In this document: piece by piece, positions 17,203 to 24,915 of the stretch
How positions within the stretch are numbered: position 1 is the first letter of the stretch
How the letters are laid out: each line of letters starts with the position of its first letter
Source: JBKBKN01 sp046294625
Lineage (GTDB): Bacteria > Bacteroidota > Bacteroidia > M30B66
Length of the DNA: 64,000 bases
Reading direction: 5' to 3'
Assembly (NCBI GenBank): GCA_046294625.1
Contig: JBKBKN010000008.1
Span: forward strand, 67,290-131,289
The notes under the pieces: generated by a model
Database searches by the model: none
Seen by the model: only the letters and a program-made list of their open reading frames with translations
What the model was told of the DNA's origin: nothing
Made by a program: the position numbers and the translations under genes

Positions 17203-18285
17203 TTACCAAAAAACAAATCCTCCAGGTATAATCCCGCAGACATACTCCGATTTGAAATTTCCTGAAGACGTGTAACGAAGTATTCGACCCGGTTGTACGA
17301 AATCGAGCGCATCACCCACCCAGACTTCCCCATTTGCCGGATGTATGCCTAAGGCATAAAAATTCCTCCCTACTCCATTGATGAAAGGTATTGTAGGCAA
17401 TGCTCCATCTTGAATAGCCATTCTATACACGTTTTTGTTGATAAAATAAACGGTGTCTTTTGAAGAATTCATGGACAACCTAGTGGGGTGATCACCCAAT
17501 GGAAAAGTCAAACTTTTGATGATCGAGCGACTGGCTGCATCAACTTGTACAAGTCCTCCCTGCGTTTCAGGAAAAAGCTCTCCATAACTCAACACCCAAA
17601 GCTTTCCTTCGCGATCGCCTTGCAAAAACATAGGCGCATCAGGCACGGATAAGCTATCCACTATATTCAAACTATTCACATTAAAAAAATACAGCTTATG
17701 TCTTCTAACATTGGCCAAAACCAACTCCTCTCCTGACAAAATCATTTGTTCCACCCATCCGGAGAGCGATATGCTTTGCAGTAGGGTTAAATCTGATTTG
17801 CGTAAGACGTGTAGGCGATTGGCATAAAGGTCGGAAACAAATACACGATCGCCATGAGCTATCATGTAGCGAGGCGATTGCAGGTGTGCCGATGAATGCT
17901 TGTATTTAAAATCTGACAAGTTCACTATCCTGATTCGACCGGAATTATTTACAACCAAATGCAGTCTCTCTTGGTCCACATAAGCAGATTGCAACACATC
18001 GCCCAAAGGAAAACCATTGGTACTTTCAAAAATATTTCTTGAAATCTCACCACTCTCAAATTGAATATAATCAACCGAAGCATTCCCCCAATTGAAATTC
18101 CCTTCGTTGAGCACAAATACGCCTTTGCCGGATTGAAACCTGTGCTCAACTTGATTCTCATTAGGTTTATCCTTTTTGCATGACGAAAAAATTGTGCAAA
18201 GTATAATGAAGAAAGTACAAAGCACCATGTACCTTGGTAGATGAATATTGTCTTTAATCTTTGTACTCAAACCTTTGTACTTCAT
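17203..18285 (-). CDS. DUF5074-type beta-propeller lipoprotein, BtuG-like candidate
   Basis: The 360-residue product carries a lipoprotein signal (lipobox FSSC near residue 35) followed by repeated beta-propeller blades, with strands such as GVFVLNEGNFNWGNASVDYI, RIRIVNLSDF and DRVFVSDLYANRLHVL. This is the DUF5074/YncE-like group. In gut Bacteroides the surface propeller lipoprotein BtuG binds vitamin B12 on top of the BtuB receptor, and related propellers occur in B12 loci. Here it is the last gene of a cobalamin-riboswitch-led cluster. Its start overlaps the upstream stop by ATGA. An internal Met at residue 20 could also be the start. B12 binding is inferred from context. Confidence 0.75.
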   Translation of the reverse strand: MKYKGLSTKIKDNIHLPRYMVLCTFFIILCTIFSSCKKDKPNENQVEHRFQSGKGVFVLNEGNFNWGNASVDYIQFESGEISRNIFESTNGFPLGDVLQSAYVDQERLHLVVNNSGRIRIVNLSDFKYKHSSAHLQSPRYMIAHGDRVFVSDLYANRLHVLRKSDLTLLQSISLSGWVEQMILSGEELVLANVRRHKLYFFNVNSLNIVDSLSVPDAPMFLQGDREGKLWVLSYGELFPETQGGLVQVDAASRSIIKSLTFPLGDHPTRLSMNSSKDTVYFINKNVYRMAIQDGALPTIPFINGVGRNFYALGIHPANGEVWVGDALDFVQPGRILRYTSSGNFKSEYVCGIIPGGFVFW

Positions 18286-19244
18286 CTCTTCACAAATTTA
18301 CCATTTCTCAACCTTCCATTTTCTTCCACTTTAACAAAATAAATTCCTTCTTTCCAATGGCTGCATGCCAGGCTAAAATGCATCTCCGTTGAAAGGCCTG
18401 AAAACAATGTCCTGCCATGGATGTCGGATATGAAAATGGTTTTTACGCCAGAGGTTTCAAATTGAATATGCAGCAGGTCTGTTGCAGGATTGGGATAAAG
18501 ATTCAATAGCGGCAAATTGCTCTCTGAAATATTCACCGGACTTTGCGGATGCAATACGCCCACTGCATCCAAATCAAAACCTCCGGATGGAAAAGGTGTA
18601 GGAAACGGGTCATTAATTAACACGCCTCGACTGTCTCGGCTTCCTAAAGTTGGGTCAATACTCCCCACCACATCCACAATTTTCACATGGGTGATATTAT
18701 TGATATCTACCAAGGCCGAATCTTTCAAATCTTCTAAATCGAAGGGCATTCCATAATCAAAGCGGTACTTTCCCGCCAGATTATGAATATGAATGGCTTC
18801 CACATAGCCAAAAGGCCCGATTTGCTCAATGGTATCCGTTAGGGAGATGGACGGAAAGCGCACAAAATTCACACCGTCGCTGCTTACTTCCACATGCGCC
18901 AGTTCAATGAAATAACCATCGAAACTATTTTCGAAAACAGCAAAATCAAATCCTTCCACATTTCTTATAGGTTCAGCGAATGTGAGGATGGCATAGCCTC
19001 CATCACCTAAACTCACCACAGGGTTATCTCCCGCTTTTCCGGTGGCCATCCAGGCTTCTCCCACAGATGCCAATTCGGCATTGGGCAAACCTATTTGCTG
19101 CGGTCCGCGAACTACCTCACAACCTGTGGCCCAAGCTTTGAATAGCGGACTGTCGCGGTGAATAGCTGTGGAACCTGGTTCGCCGGCTGGAGGCGGGAAT
19201 TGAGCTTGGAGTGGGGAGAAAAGAAGAAGGAAAAATAATGACAT
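18282..19244 (-). CDS. T9SS-exported surface protein of the cobalamin locus
   Basis: The start at 19244 gives 320 residues with a clean signal peptide (MSLFFLLLFSPLQAQF). Upstream in-frame sequence is an intergenic repeat and not protein. The central region (WATGCEVVRGPQQIG, VSLGDGGYAILTFAEPI, FDFAVFENSFDGYFIELAHV) resembles discoidin-like cell-surface proteins often beside B12-type TonB receptors. The last 75 residues form a T9SS type A sorting domain (LYPNPATDLLHIQF, ISDIHGRTLF, WKEGIYFVKVEENGR). The protein should therefore cross the outer membrane by the Por system. A role in corrinoid capture is inferred from its neighbours. Confidence 0.75.
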   Translation of the reverse strand: MSLFFLLLFSPLQAQFPPPAGEPGSTAIHRDSPLFKAWATGCEVVRGPQQIGLPNAELASVGEAWMATGKAGDNPVVSLGDGGYAILTFAEPIRNVEGFDFAVFENSFDGYFIELAHVEVSSDGVNFVRFPSISLTDTIEQIGPFGYVEAIHIHNLAGKYRFDYGMPFDLEDLKDSALVDINNITHVKIVDVVGSIDPTLGSRDSRGVLINDPFPTPFPSGGFDLDAVGVLHPQSPVNISESNLPLLNLYPNPATDLLHIQFETSGVKTIFISDIHGRTLFSGLSTEMHFSLACSHWKEGIYFVKVEENGRLRNGKFVKR

Positions 19245-19246
19245 TG

Positions 19247-19498
19247 TCAATCCCCCTACCCTCTTCTCCAAGGGGGAATGTCTAAATATGAGCCATATTG
19301 CAAAATTAAGCCTTGCCACCCCCTTTTTTTTAAAGGGGAATGTCGCATCTTCCATCTTATTCAATTTTCTGATATTATTCACAACTTCGATCTTTATATT
19401 TATAACTCCCAATTTCTCGGTCAAATAGTTCTTATTTATGATTCAGTTTGTTTTGGTGGTGTCCAATCCACCTTAGAAAGGGGAGCAGGGGGGATTGA
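19247..19498. repeat. MITE-like intergenic unit bounded by GC-rich inverted ends
   Basis: The left end (19247-19277) begins CAATCCCCCTACCC and the right end, read in reverse complement (from 19498), begins CAATCCCCCCTGCTCCC. Both continue into CTTCTCCAAGGGGGA or CTTTCTAAGGTGGA. A third related hairpin, CCCCCTTTTTTTTAAAGGGG, lies at 19319-19338. The unit fills the gap between two genes of the B12 locus. Its strings resemble the hairpins at 57202 and 63175. Confidence 0.55.
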
Positions 19499-19507
19499 AT
19501 CTGAAAA

Positions 19508-20485
19508 CTATTGCTTCACAAACCTACTCGTTCTGCCATCTTCGCCTCTTAACAAATAAACCCCCGAAGCCAAGTCATGCACATCTACAGTTTGCTGAGC
19601 AACAATTTGCATGGTACGAACCACTCTCCCATATAAATCAATGATTTGAAATGTTTCTGCTTGTTGATTGTCAGTCTGAATAGTTAATAGGTCTTTTGTG
19701 GGGTTGGGGAAGAGTTTTAAATCCCTCACAACTACATACTTCACAGATGTAGGCACATAATTAAACGATACATCATCAATGGCGAAAAAAGCAGGGGTAT
19801 TCATATAGGTAATACCATCGAAAACTACTGTATCTGATGAGAAAAGCTCGAAAGCTATTTTATTAAAAGGTGTGGAAACAAGCCCTTCGTAAGTAGCCCA
19901 CTCTGTTAGAATATAATCTTGTGAATTGTCTGTAAATCTGTAATCAGCTAAATAAAAATCATCGGTAAAGGTTACAGAGTCTCCAACCAGATATTTGATT
20001 CTGATAAAAAAATAATCCGGGTCATCGCCGGTTTCACCTCCGAATTTTTTTCCAAACATGTCTCCATCACGCATACTTAACGCAGCATAGGTGGTGTTGG
20101 TGATTCTTATTTTTATATCGCAATACATTCCCGGATTTGCAGTGAAACCATCTATGTCAGCTCCACTTTGGCCAATAATATAATTATCCCCACTTGCTGC
20201 ATTTCCAGGTCGGGAAGCATACATATTTAAAAATCCTGGCGAAGTACTGTCCTTTACCGAAGAAACGGCCCATCCACCTGACCAAAACCCAAATTCCTGA
20301 TTGAATGTATTAGAGAATTTTAGTGGTGTAAACTCAAATTTTCCATTAACAAGATTGGGAGAATTTTCTCCATTGTCATATTCTTTCCCTTCAGGAAAAG
20401 CAAAATTTTCAAAGTCAATTAGCGTTTGTGCCTTTGTGAATGAAATGAACATAATGCTCAAAATAATTGCTGTAATTGTTTTCAT
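19508..20485 (-). CDS. DUF4465 protein with T9SS sorting domain, BtuH-like candidate
   Basis: The 325-residue product has a signal peptide (cut near FTKAQ, residue 20), a DUF4465 domain at about residues 22-250 (FSNTFNQEFGFWSGGWAVSS and the later AFFAIDDVSFNY are typical) and a C-terminal T9SS type A domain (LKLFPNPTKDLLTIQ ... GVYLLRGEDGR). DUF4465-type proteins occur in B12 uptake loci of Bacteroidota, and a surface B12-binding group (BtuH) has been described in gut species; I recall these as the same family but cannot verify it here. Position directly after the BtuB-type receptor supports a corrinoid-binding role at the surface. Confidence 0.78.
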   Translation of the reverse strand: MKTITAIILSIMFISFTKAQTLIDFENFAFPEGKEYDNGENSPNLVNGKFEFTPLKFSNTFNQEFGFWSGGWAVSSVKDSTSPGFLNMYASRPGNAASGDNYIIGQSGADIDGFTANPGMYCDIKIRITNTTYAALSMRDGDMFGKKFGGETGDDPDYFFIRIKYLVGDSVTFTDDFYLADYRFTDNSQDYILTEWATYEGLVSTPFNKIAFELFSSDTVVFDGITYMNTPAFFAIDDVSFNYVPTSVKYVVVRDLKLFPNPTKDLLTIQTDNQQAETFQIIDLYGRVVRTMQIVAQQTVDVHDLASGVYLLRGEDGRTSRFVKQ

Positions 20486-20600
20486 GTGTATATAATTTTA
20501 GTTTTTTATAGGTCATATGGAATGTCCTGATATTCTTTCCCGGTTGGTATGAGCTTATTCTTATGGACATTTTATGATATTTGATATTAAATTAATTTGT

Positions 20601-22523
20601 TCATATAGTTTTTTTGTTAAATTGATATGTCACCCCCACCTGAAAATTCCTCCCCGGCATGGCTCGCATCATCATCACCTGATAATCAGCATTGAAAAGG
20701 TTATTACAAGCGGCAAAAACTTGTAAATCGCTTTGCGTCCATTTTAAGGTATGAGATAGCTGAATTCCACTCAAATGAAAAGCAGGCAAGTGCTGACTAT
20801 TGTCTGTGGTGGTATAGCGGATGCCTGTGTATTGATGGTATAACATCGCCGCTGTGTGCTTATGGGCAAATCCAATCTGAATATTTGCCTGATGCGTGGG
20901 TACATAAATCAGTTGATGTCGGATACTTTCTCCATTTACTTCTGCATTACCCTGATCCTTGGCGCTTACATAAGCTGCATTGCCACGCACATACCATTGA
21001 CAATCAAAAACTTTCCCTTGCACATTTATATACCACTCCAAGCCCTGATTCAATACTGTTTTGATATTGTCAGGCGTCCAAAGGATGGCATTTTGCGGTT
21101 GCCATTGAATCCAATTCAGCACTTCGGAACGATAAAGCATCCAACGAGTGTCGAAACTGATACTACGCACTTTACCGGTTTTATGAATGTTGGCTTGTAA
21201 ATGTCGCCCGTCTTCAGGATTGAGATTCGGGTTACCTCCGGGTATCCAATACAAATCATTGAAAGTTGGTACACGATAACTCAATGCGCCACCTGCATTC
21301 AATTTCCAATCATGCGGAAGGGCATAGCCCATATTTACACTCGGAGTGAAGGGCAGAAAATCGCCATCAATCCACTCCTTGCGCAATCGGCCTGTGAAAA
21401 TGAGTTTCTGTTGAAACCATTCTTTTTCCAATGCAAGCAATGCTACACGCCTTTCCTGCTCTGCTCTTTTCTCATGATATCCAGTAGAATGAGCAGTGTA
21501 AATCCCTGAAAAAAGGTTCAGACTCATTTTCCAGCCTTTGTTTAAATTGATTTCATACAAAATATCATTCAGGATGCTTTGTGTTTGGCTTTCACTGTCA
21601 ATCTGCATCAAGCTATCCTGAAAATTGAGCCCTTCAAGAAAAAATGCAGAGCGAAAGGTGATTTTTCCATGTCTTACTGCATAATGATAAGTAAGGTTAT
21701 TTTTTATGCTTAAATCTTCTTGCTGTTGGTGACTAATAGGAACAGACATAATGCCCGGAATATCTCTTTCCGCCTTCATTCCCCAAAAATTGAAGGAAAT
21801 GCGGTGTTTCTCGCTGAGCCGATATTGAATAGCGGCCATCATATCTTGGGCAAGGAATTCTGCATTCTGTTGGCGGGTAATCATTTTCTCTGGATGGGAA
21901 TGATCGCGAAAAGGAAAATCATTGGTGGCTGTTCGGCGCATGAGACCCGCCTTCACATTCCACCTTCCTTTGTTGATGGCTGTTTTCAATCCGCTATTCC
22001 AAAGGCCAAAACTTCCGAAAGCCTGATGAAGTGAAAGAGAAAAGGGCTGTTCACTGAATTGGCTTTGTGTAATCACCGTGCCTGCAATATTTCCATTTCC
22101 CCAAGAGTCGGTAGATGGTCCCTGACGAAAAGCCACATCTTCGAGCAGCCAGGTTGGGAATAAACTCATGTCCACCATGCCATTCATCGGACTTTGAATG
22201 TTAAAGCCATTCCATATAAAACCGGTGTGTTGGGCTGAAAAACCCCGAACCGATAAAGATGATAAACTTCCCGGACCGTAATTTCTGATAAAAACCGGCA
22301 GTTCTAAAGAAAGACGGTCGCCAAAATCCATAACCGATAATGCCGAAAGGCTATCACGCAGCTGAATCAAATTGCTCGATGCATCATTCCACTGCGAACG
22401 GGAGTCCACCACTTCAAAAACCTTTAAAGTCTTCAAGGTGTCGGACAGTTCGTTTTGCTGCGCTTTTGCATAAGAAAAGCAGAGCATGGCAAACCCACAA
22501 AATAAAAAAGCCCAGTTGCGCAT
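20601..22523 (-). CDS. btuB: TonB-dependent receptor, BtuB type (cobalamin/corrinoid uptake)
   Basis: The 640-residue outer-membrane receptor has a signal peptide (residues 1-21), a plug domain (about 55-165: LPVFIRNYGPGSLSSLSVRG, GFIWNGFNIQSPM, DVAFRQGPSTDSWGNGNIAG) and a 22-strand-type barrel ending with the C-terminal signature NFQVGVTYQFNKKTI. No N-terminal carboxypeptidase-like domain precedes the plug. A cobalamin riboswitch in the leader directly ties the gene to B12: adenosyl- or methylcobalamin would lower expression. Three surface-protein genes follow on the same strand. The receptor needs TonB/ExbBD and an inner-membrane B12 ABC transporter, none of which are in the window. Confidence 0.9.
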   Translation of the reverse strand: MRNWAFLFCGFAMLCFSYAKAQQNELSDTLKTLKVFEVVDSRSQWNDASSNLIQLRDSLSALSVMDFGDRLSLELPVFIRNYGPGSLSSLSVRGFSAQHTGFIWNGFNIQSPMNGMVDMSLFPTWLLEDVAFRQGPSTDSWGNGNIAGTVITQSQFSEQPFSLSLHQAFGSFGLWNSGLKTAINKGRWNVKAGLMRRTATNDFPFRDHSHPEKMITRQQNAEFLAQDMMAAIQYRLSEKHRISFNFWGMKAERDIPGIMSVPISHQQQEDLSIKNNLTYHYAVRHGKITFRSAFFLEGLNFQDSLMQIDSESQTQSILNDILYEINLNKGWKMSLNLFSGIYTAHSTGYHEKRAEQERRVALLALEKEWFQQKLIFTGRLRKEWIDGDFLPFTPSVNMGYALPHDWKLNAGGALSYRVPTFNDLYWIPGGNPNLNPEDGRHLQANIHKTGKVRSISFDTRWMLYRSEVLNWIQWQPQNAILWTPDNIKTVLNQGLEWYINVQGKVFDCQWYVRGNAAYVSAKDQGNAEVNGESIRHQLIYVPTHQANIQIGFAHKHTAAMLYHQYTGIRYTTTDNSQHLPAFHLSGIQLSHTLKWTQSDLQVFAACNNLFNADYQVMMMRAMPGRNFQVGVTYQFNKKTI

Positions 22524-22633
22524 AATTTACACAATTGGGGCTGCGAGAATGAATAAATAAAGCAAGGGCATACAAGTATTCCCTTTCCTCATTCATGGCC
22601 TTTATTCCCGAAAGCCCGAATTTATTTTGCTTT

Positions 22634-22786
22634 GAGGCAGGTCTTCTGACTCGTTCCCTGCAAACCACCTTCCCAAACCGATCGTAATCGGCGCAGTGGC
22701 ATCATTGATTTGCAGCTTTTTTAGGAACTCACAGCAGCGGGTACTGTCAAGGATTTTCACCTTATTCCCTTTTAATTTTCGGTGAT
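22634..22786 (-). promoter_or_regulatory. Cobalamin riboswitch in the btuB leader
   Basis: Read on the minus strand, the conserved pieces occur in order: AAGGTGAAAATCC, GACAGTACCCGCTGCTGTGA, the B12-box GCCACTG, GGGAAGG, and GAGTCAGAAGACCTGCC at the 3' end (22634 on this map). This is the standard cobalamin aptamer. The btuB ATG lies about 110 nt downstream. A short GGGCTTTCGGG stretch follows, and an expression platform acting on translation start is more likely than a strong terminator. Confidence 0.95.
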
Positions 22787-22855
22787 TCCGAAAAACCAAA
22801 AAGCATGGCAAAAATAAAAAAAGATTTAAATCATTGAAGAAAAAAAAATTATGCA

Positions 22856-23425
22856 TCAGAAATAGGATCCATATCCACGAAAGGTCTTCTTAAAATAATC
22901 TTCATTCATACTCGAAATCATTACGCCTCGCTTGGTAGATGCATGAACAAACTTATCATCCTTTAAGTGAATTCCAATATGTGAAATCTTTTTGCCATCG
23001 GTATTGAAAAAAATCAAATCGCCGGTCTTTAGTTGATGTTGTTTGATAACTTTAGCAGCAGCAGCCATTTCATGTGTAGATCGAGGAAGGGTTTTATTAT
23101 ACACTTCTTTGTAAACATTGAATACAAAACAAGAACAATCGGTGCCAGCTTTGGTACATCCGCCATATTTATACGGTGTACCTAACCAATCAATAATAAA
23201 ATCATATAAAGGCTTATGAAAATTTGACTTATCAAGCGTAAAACCCAGCTTTGATTCGTAATGCGATAGATCAATTGTTGTTTCTTTCTTTGCCTGTGGT
23301 TTTACAGTTTTTCGTGTCGTTTTGCAGGAAGGTGAAAAGGTGATAAACACACTAAAAATAAGTGTCTTCCACAATAAAGTCGTAGTCGGCAGGTTCAAAA
23401 CCCGGCTTAATCCTAACCCCTTCAT
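22856..23425 (-). CDS. NlpC/P60 cysteine peptidase, lipoprotein
   Basis: This is a peptidoglycan endopeptidase-type protein of about 190 residues. The NlpC/P60 domain covers the C-terminal 120 residues, with LGTPYKYGGCTKAGTDCSCF giving the catalytic Cys after DCS, and SHIGIHLKDDKFVHAS giving the catalytic His. A lipobox (FSPSC) shows lipidation. The start is uncertain: ATG at 23443 or 23425 gives a long n-region and overlaps the upstream gene by more than 70 bp, while TTG at 23374 would give a compact signal peptide (WKTLIFSVFITFSPSC) and a 23-bp overlap. It would cut stem-peptide bonds in the cell wall. Confidence 0.88.
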   Translation of the reverse strand: MKGLGLSRVLNLPTTTLLWKTLIFSVFITFSPSCKTTRKTVKPQAKKETTIDLSHYESKLGFTLDKSNFHKPLYDFIIDWLGTPYKYGGCTKAGTDCSCFVFNVYKEVYNKTLPRSTHEMAAAAKVIKQHQLKTGDLIFFNTDGKKISHIGIHLKDDKFVHASTKRGVMISSMNEDYFKKTFRGYGSYF

Positions 23426-24914
23426 ACTTGATCTCAATTCCATCTTTATAAGTGACGGTGAAAATTAACAAACCATTTTCATCATATTTCCGCCAATCAC
23501 CTTCTTTTTTACCCATTTTATAACGACCCTCTTGTTGAATTTTACCGTTTTCAAAATAATAAGTGTGCTTACCATCTGGATATCCTTGTACATAATTTCC
23601 TGAAAATCGCAGCTTACCATTCGGATAAATATACTCCCACACACCGCTTTTTTGTCCAGCTTGATAATTTCCGGTCATTAGTATTTCGCCGGACTGTATG
23701 CGCCATTTCCCTTCGCGTTCTCCCTCCACATATTCACCTAAGGAGAGCGTATCACCATTTAAAGTAAGCTCAACAGAAAAACCATCCTCAGCACCATTGC
23801 GATACTCTTCTTCTCTAAACAAGATTCCATCTTCATAATACCATTTCCAAATGCCGTTTGGCTTCCCATTAATATAATTTCCTGTTTGTTCAAGCTTTCC
23901 ATTGGGATAATAAAATTTCCATACCTTAACTTTCAAATCATCTACATACTCGCCTTCAGCCTTTATTGATCCATCGCTATAATATTCCTGCCATAATCCT
24001 TGTTTTCGGTTTTGCTGATCGGTAAGCCCTTTCGAAAGCATTATACCTTGTTCGTAAAGCGTGGAAGCAACAATGTTCCCTTGCTGATCATACTCTAAGT
24101 GCAATCCAACCGGAAGGTCGCCATCATAAGCTCCTCTGCTTTTGATTTTTGCTCCAGGATACCACGTCTTAGCCATGCGAACAGTTTTCAACTCGTCCGG
24201 CGATTCTTGTAAAACACCATTCACATACTTCTGAACTTTCACAAGCTCTCCTTTTGAATCAAAAGTCTTTAAATAGCCATCCAATAGATTATCTCTGTAG
24301 GTCATTTCTTTTCGCACTACCCTGTTATCATCCAATTCCACCCATAGACCTTGTTTTAAACCGCGCTTATCTATTCGATTCACTTTTCTAAGTCGTAGTA
24401 AAACAGCTGCTTTATACTCGCGCATTTCTTGCAAAAGGCCTGTGCTATCATATTCCAACTGAAGACCATCTAATTTAGATACTTGATACGGGCTGATTCG
24501 TTTAATTACTCCATTGGGATAAAATGTAAGCTCTTCGCCAATTTTGAAATCATTATCGAATGTTTCTTCGATAACCTTTTTTCCATACTCAAACGTAATT
24601 CGCTGTCCATTCTTCTTTCCTTCCCGATAGTTAATCAGCGAAGTGATGTTTCCTTCATTATCATAAAATACCCAGGTGCTATCCGGTTGATGTTGGGTTC
24701 GTTTGCCTATGGATTTTAAAATGCCGTTTTCATGGTAACTCTTCCAAAGCCCTTCCGGTTTTCCGTTAATCAGCATTCCTTCCGAAGACTTTGTGCCATT
24801 GGGGTAATAGAAAACCTTATATTCATTCAACAGCGTATCGGATTGTGCTGCTCCTTCTTTTGAAAAAAGCAGGAACAATGCAAACCAAAAACCAACAATC
24901 CGAACCAAGTTCAT
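23352..24914 (-). CDS. MORN-repeat (YwqK-type) exported protein
   Basis: The 520-residue protein has a signal peptide (cut near EGAAQ, residue 24) and then almost nothing but repeated MORN-like units of about 22 residues, for example YYPNGTKSSEGMLINGKPEG, YYPNGKLEQTGNYINGKPNG and YIYPNGKLRFSGNYVQGYPDG (shown here as YPNGKLRFSGNYVQGYP). Databases often call these YwqK family antitoxins, but no toxin is adjacent and the annotation is by repeat only. It starts 1 bp after the M16 peptidase stop and overlaps the NlpC gene, so the three are one operon. The function is unknown and a surface or periplasmic scaffold is possible. Confidence 0.8.
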   Translation of the reverse strand: MNLVRIVGFWFALFLLFSKEGAAQSDTLLNEYKVFYYPNGTKSSEGMLINGKPEGLWKSYHENGILKSIGKRTQHQPDSTWVFYDNEGNITSLINYREGKKNGQRITFEYGKKVIEETFDNDFKIGEELTFYPNGVIKRISPYQVSKLDGLQLEYDSTGLLQEMREYKAAVLLRLRKVNRIDKRGLKQGLWVELDDNRVVRKEMTYRDNLLDGYLKTFDSKGELVKVQKYVNGVLQESPDELKTVRMAKTWYPGAKIKSRGAYDGDLPVGLHLEYDQQGNIVASTLYEQGIMLSKGLTDQQNRKQGLWQEYYSDGSIKAEGEYVDDLKVKVWKFYYPNGKLEQTGNYINGKPNGIWKWYYEDGILFREEEYRNGAEDGFSVELTLNGDTLSLGEYVEGEREGKWRIQSGEILMTGNYQAGQKSGVWEYIYPNGKLRFSGNYVQGYPDGKHTYYFENGKIQQEGRYKMGKKEGDWRKYDENGLLIFTVTYKDGIEIKYEGVRIKPGFEPADYDFIVEDTYF

Positions 24915-24915
24915 T

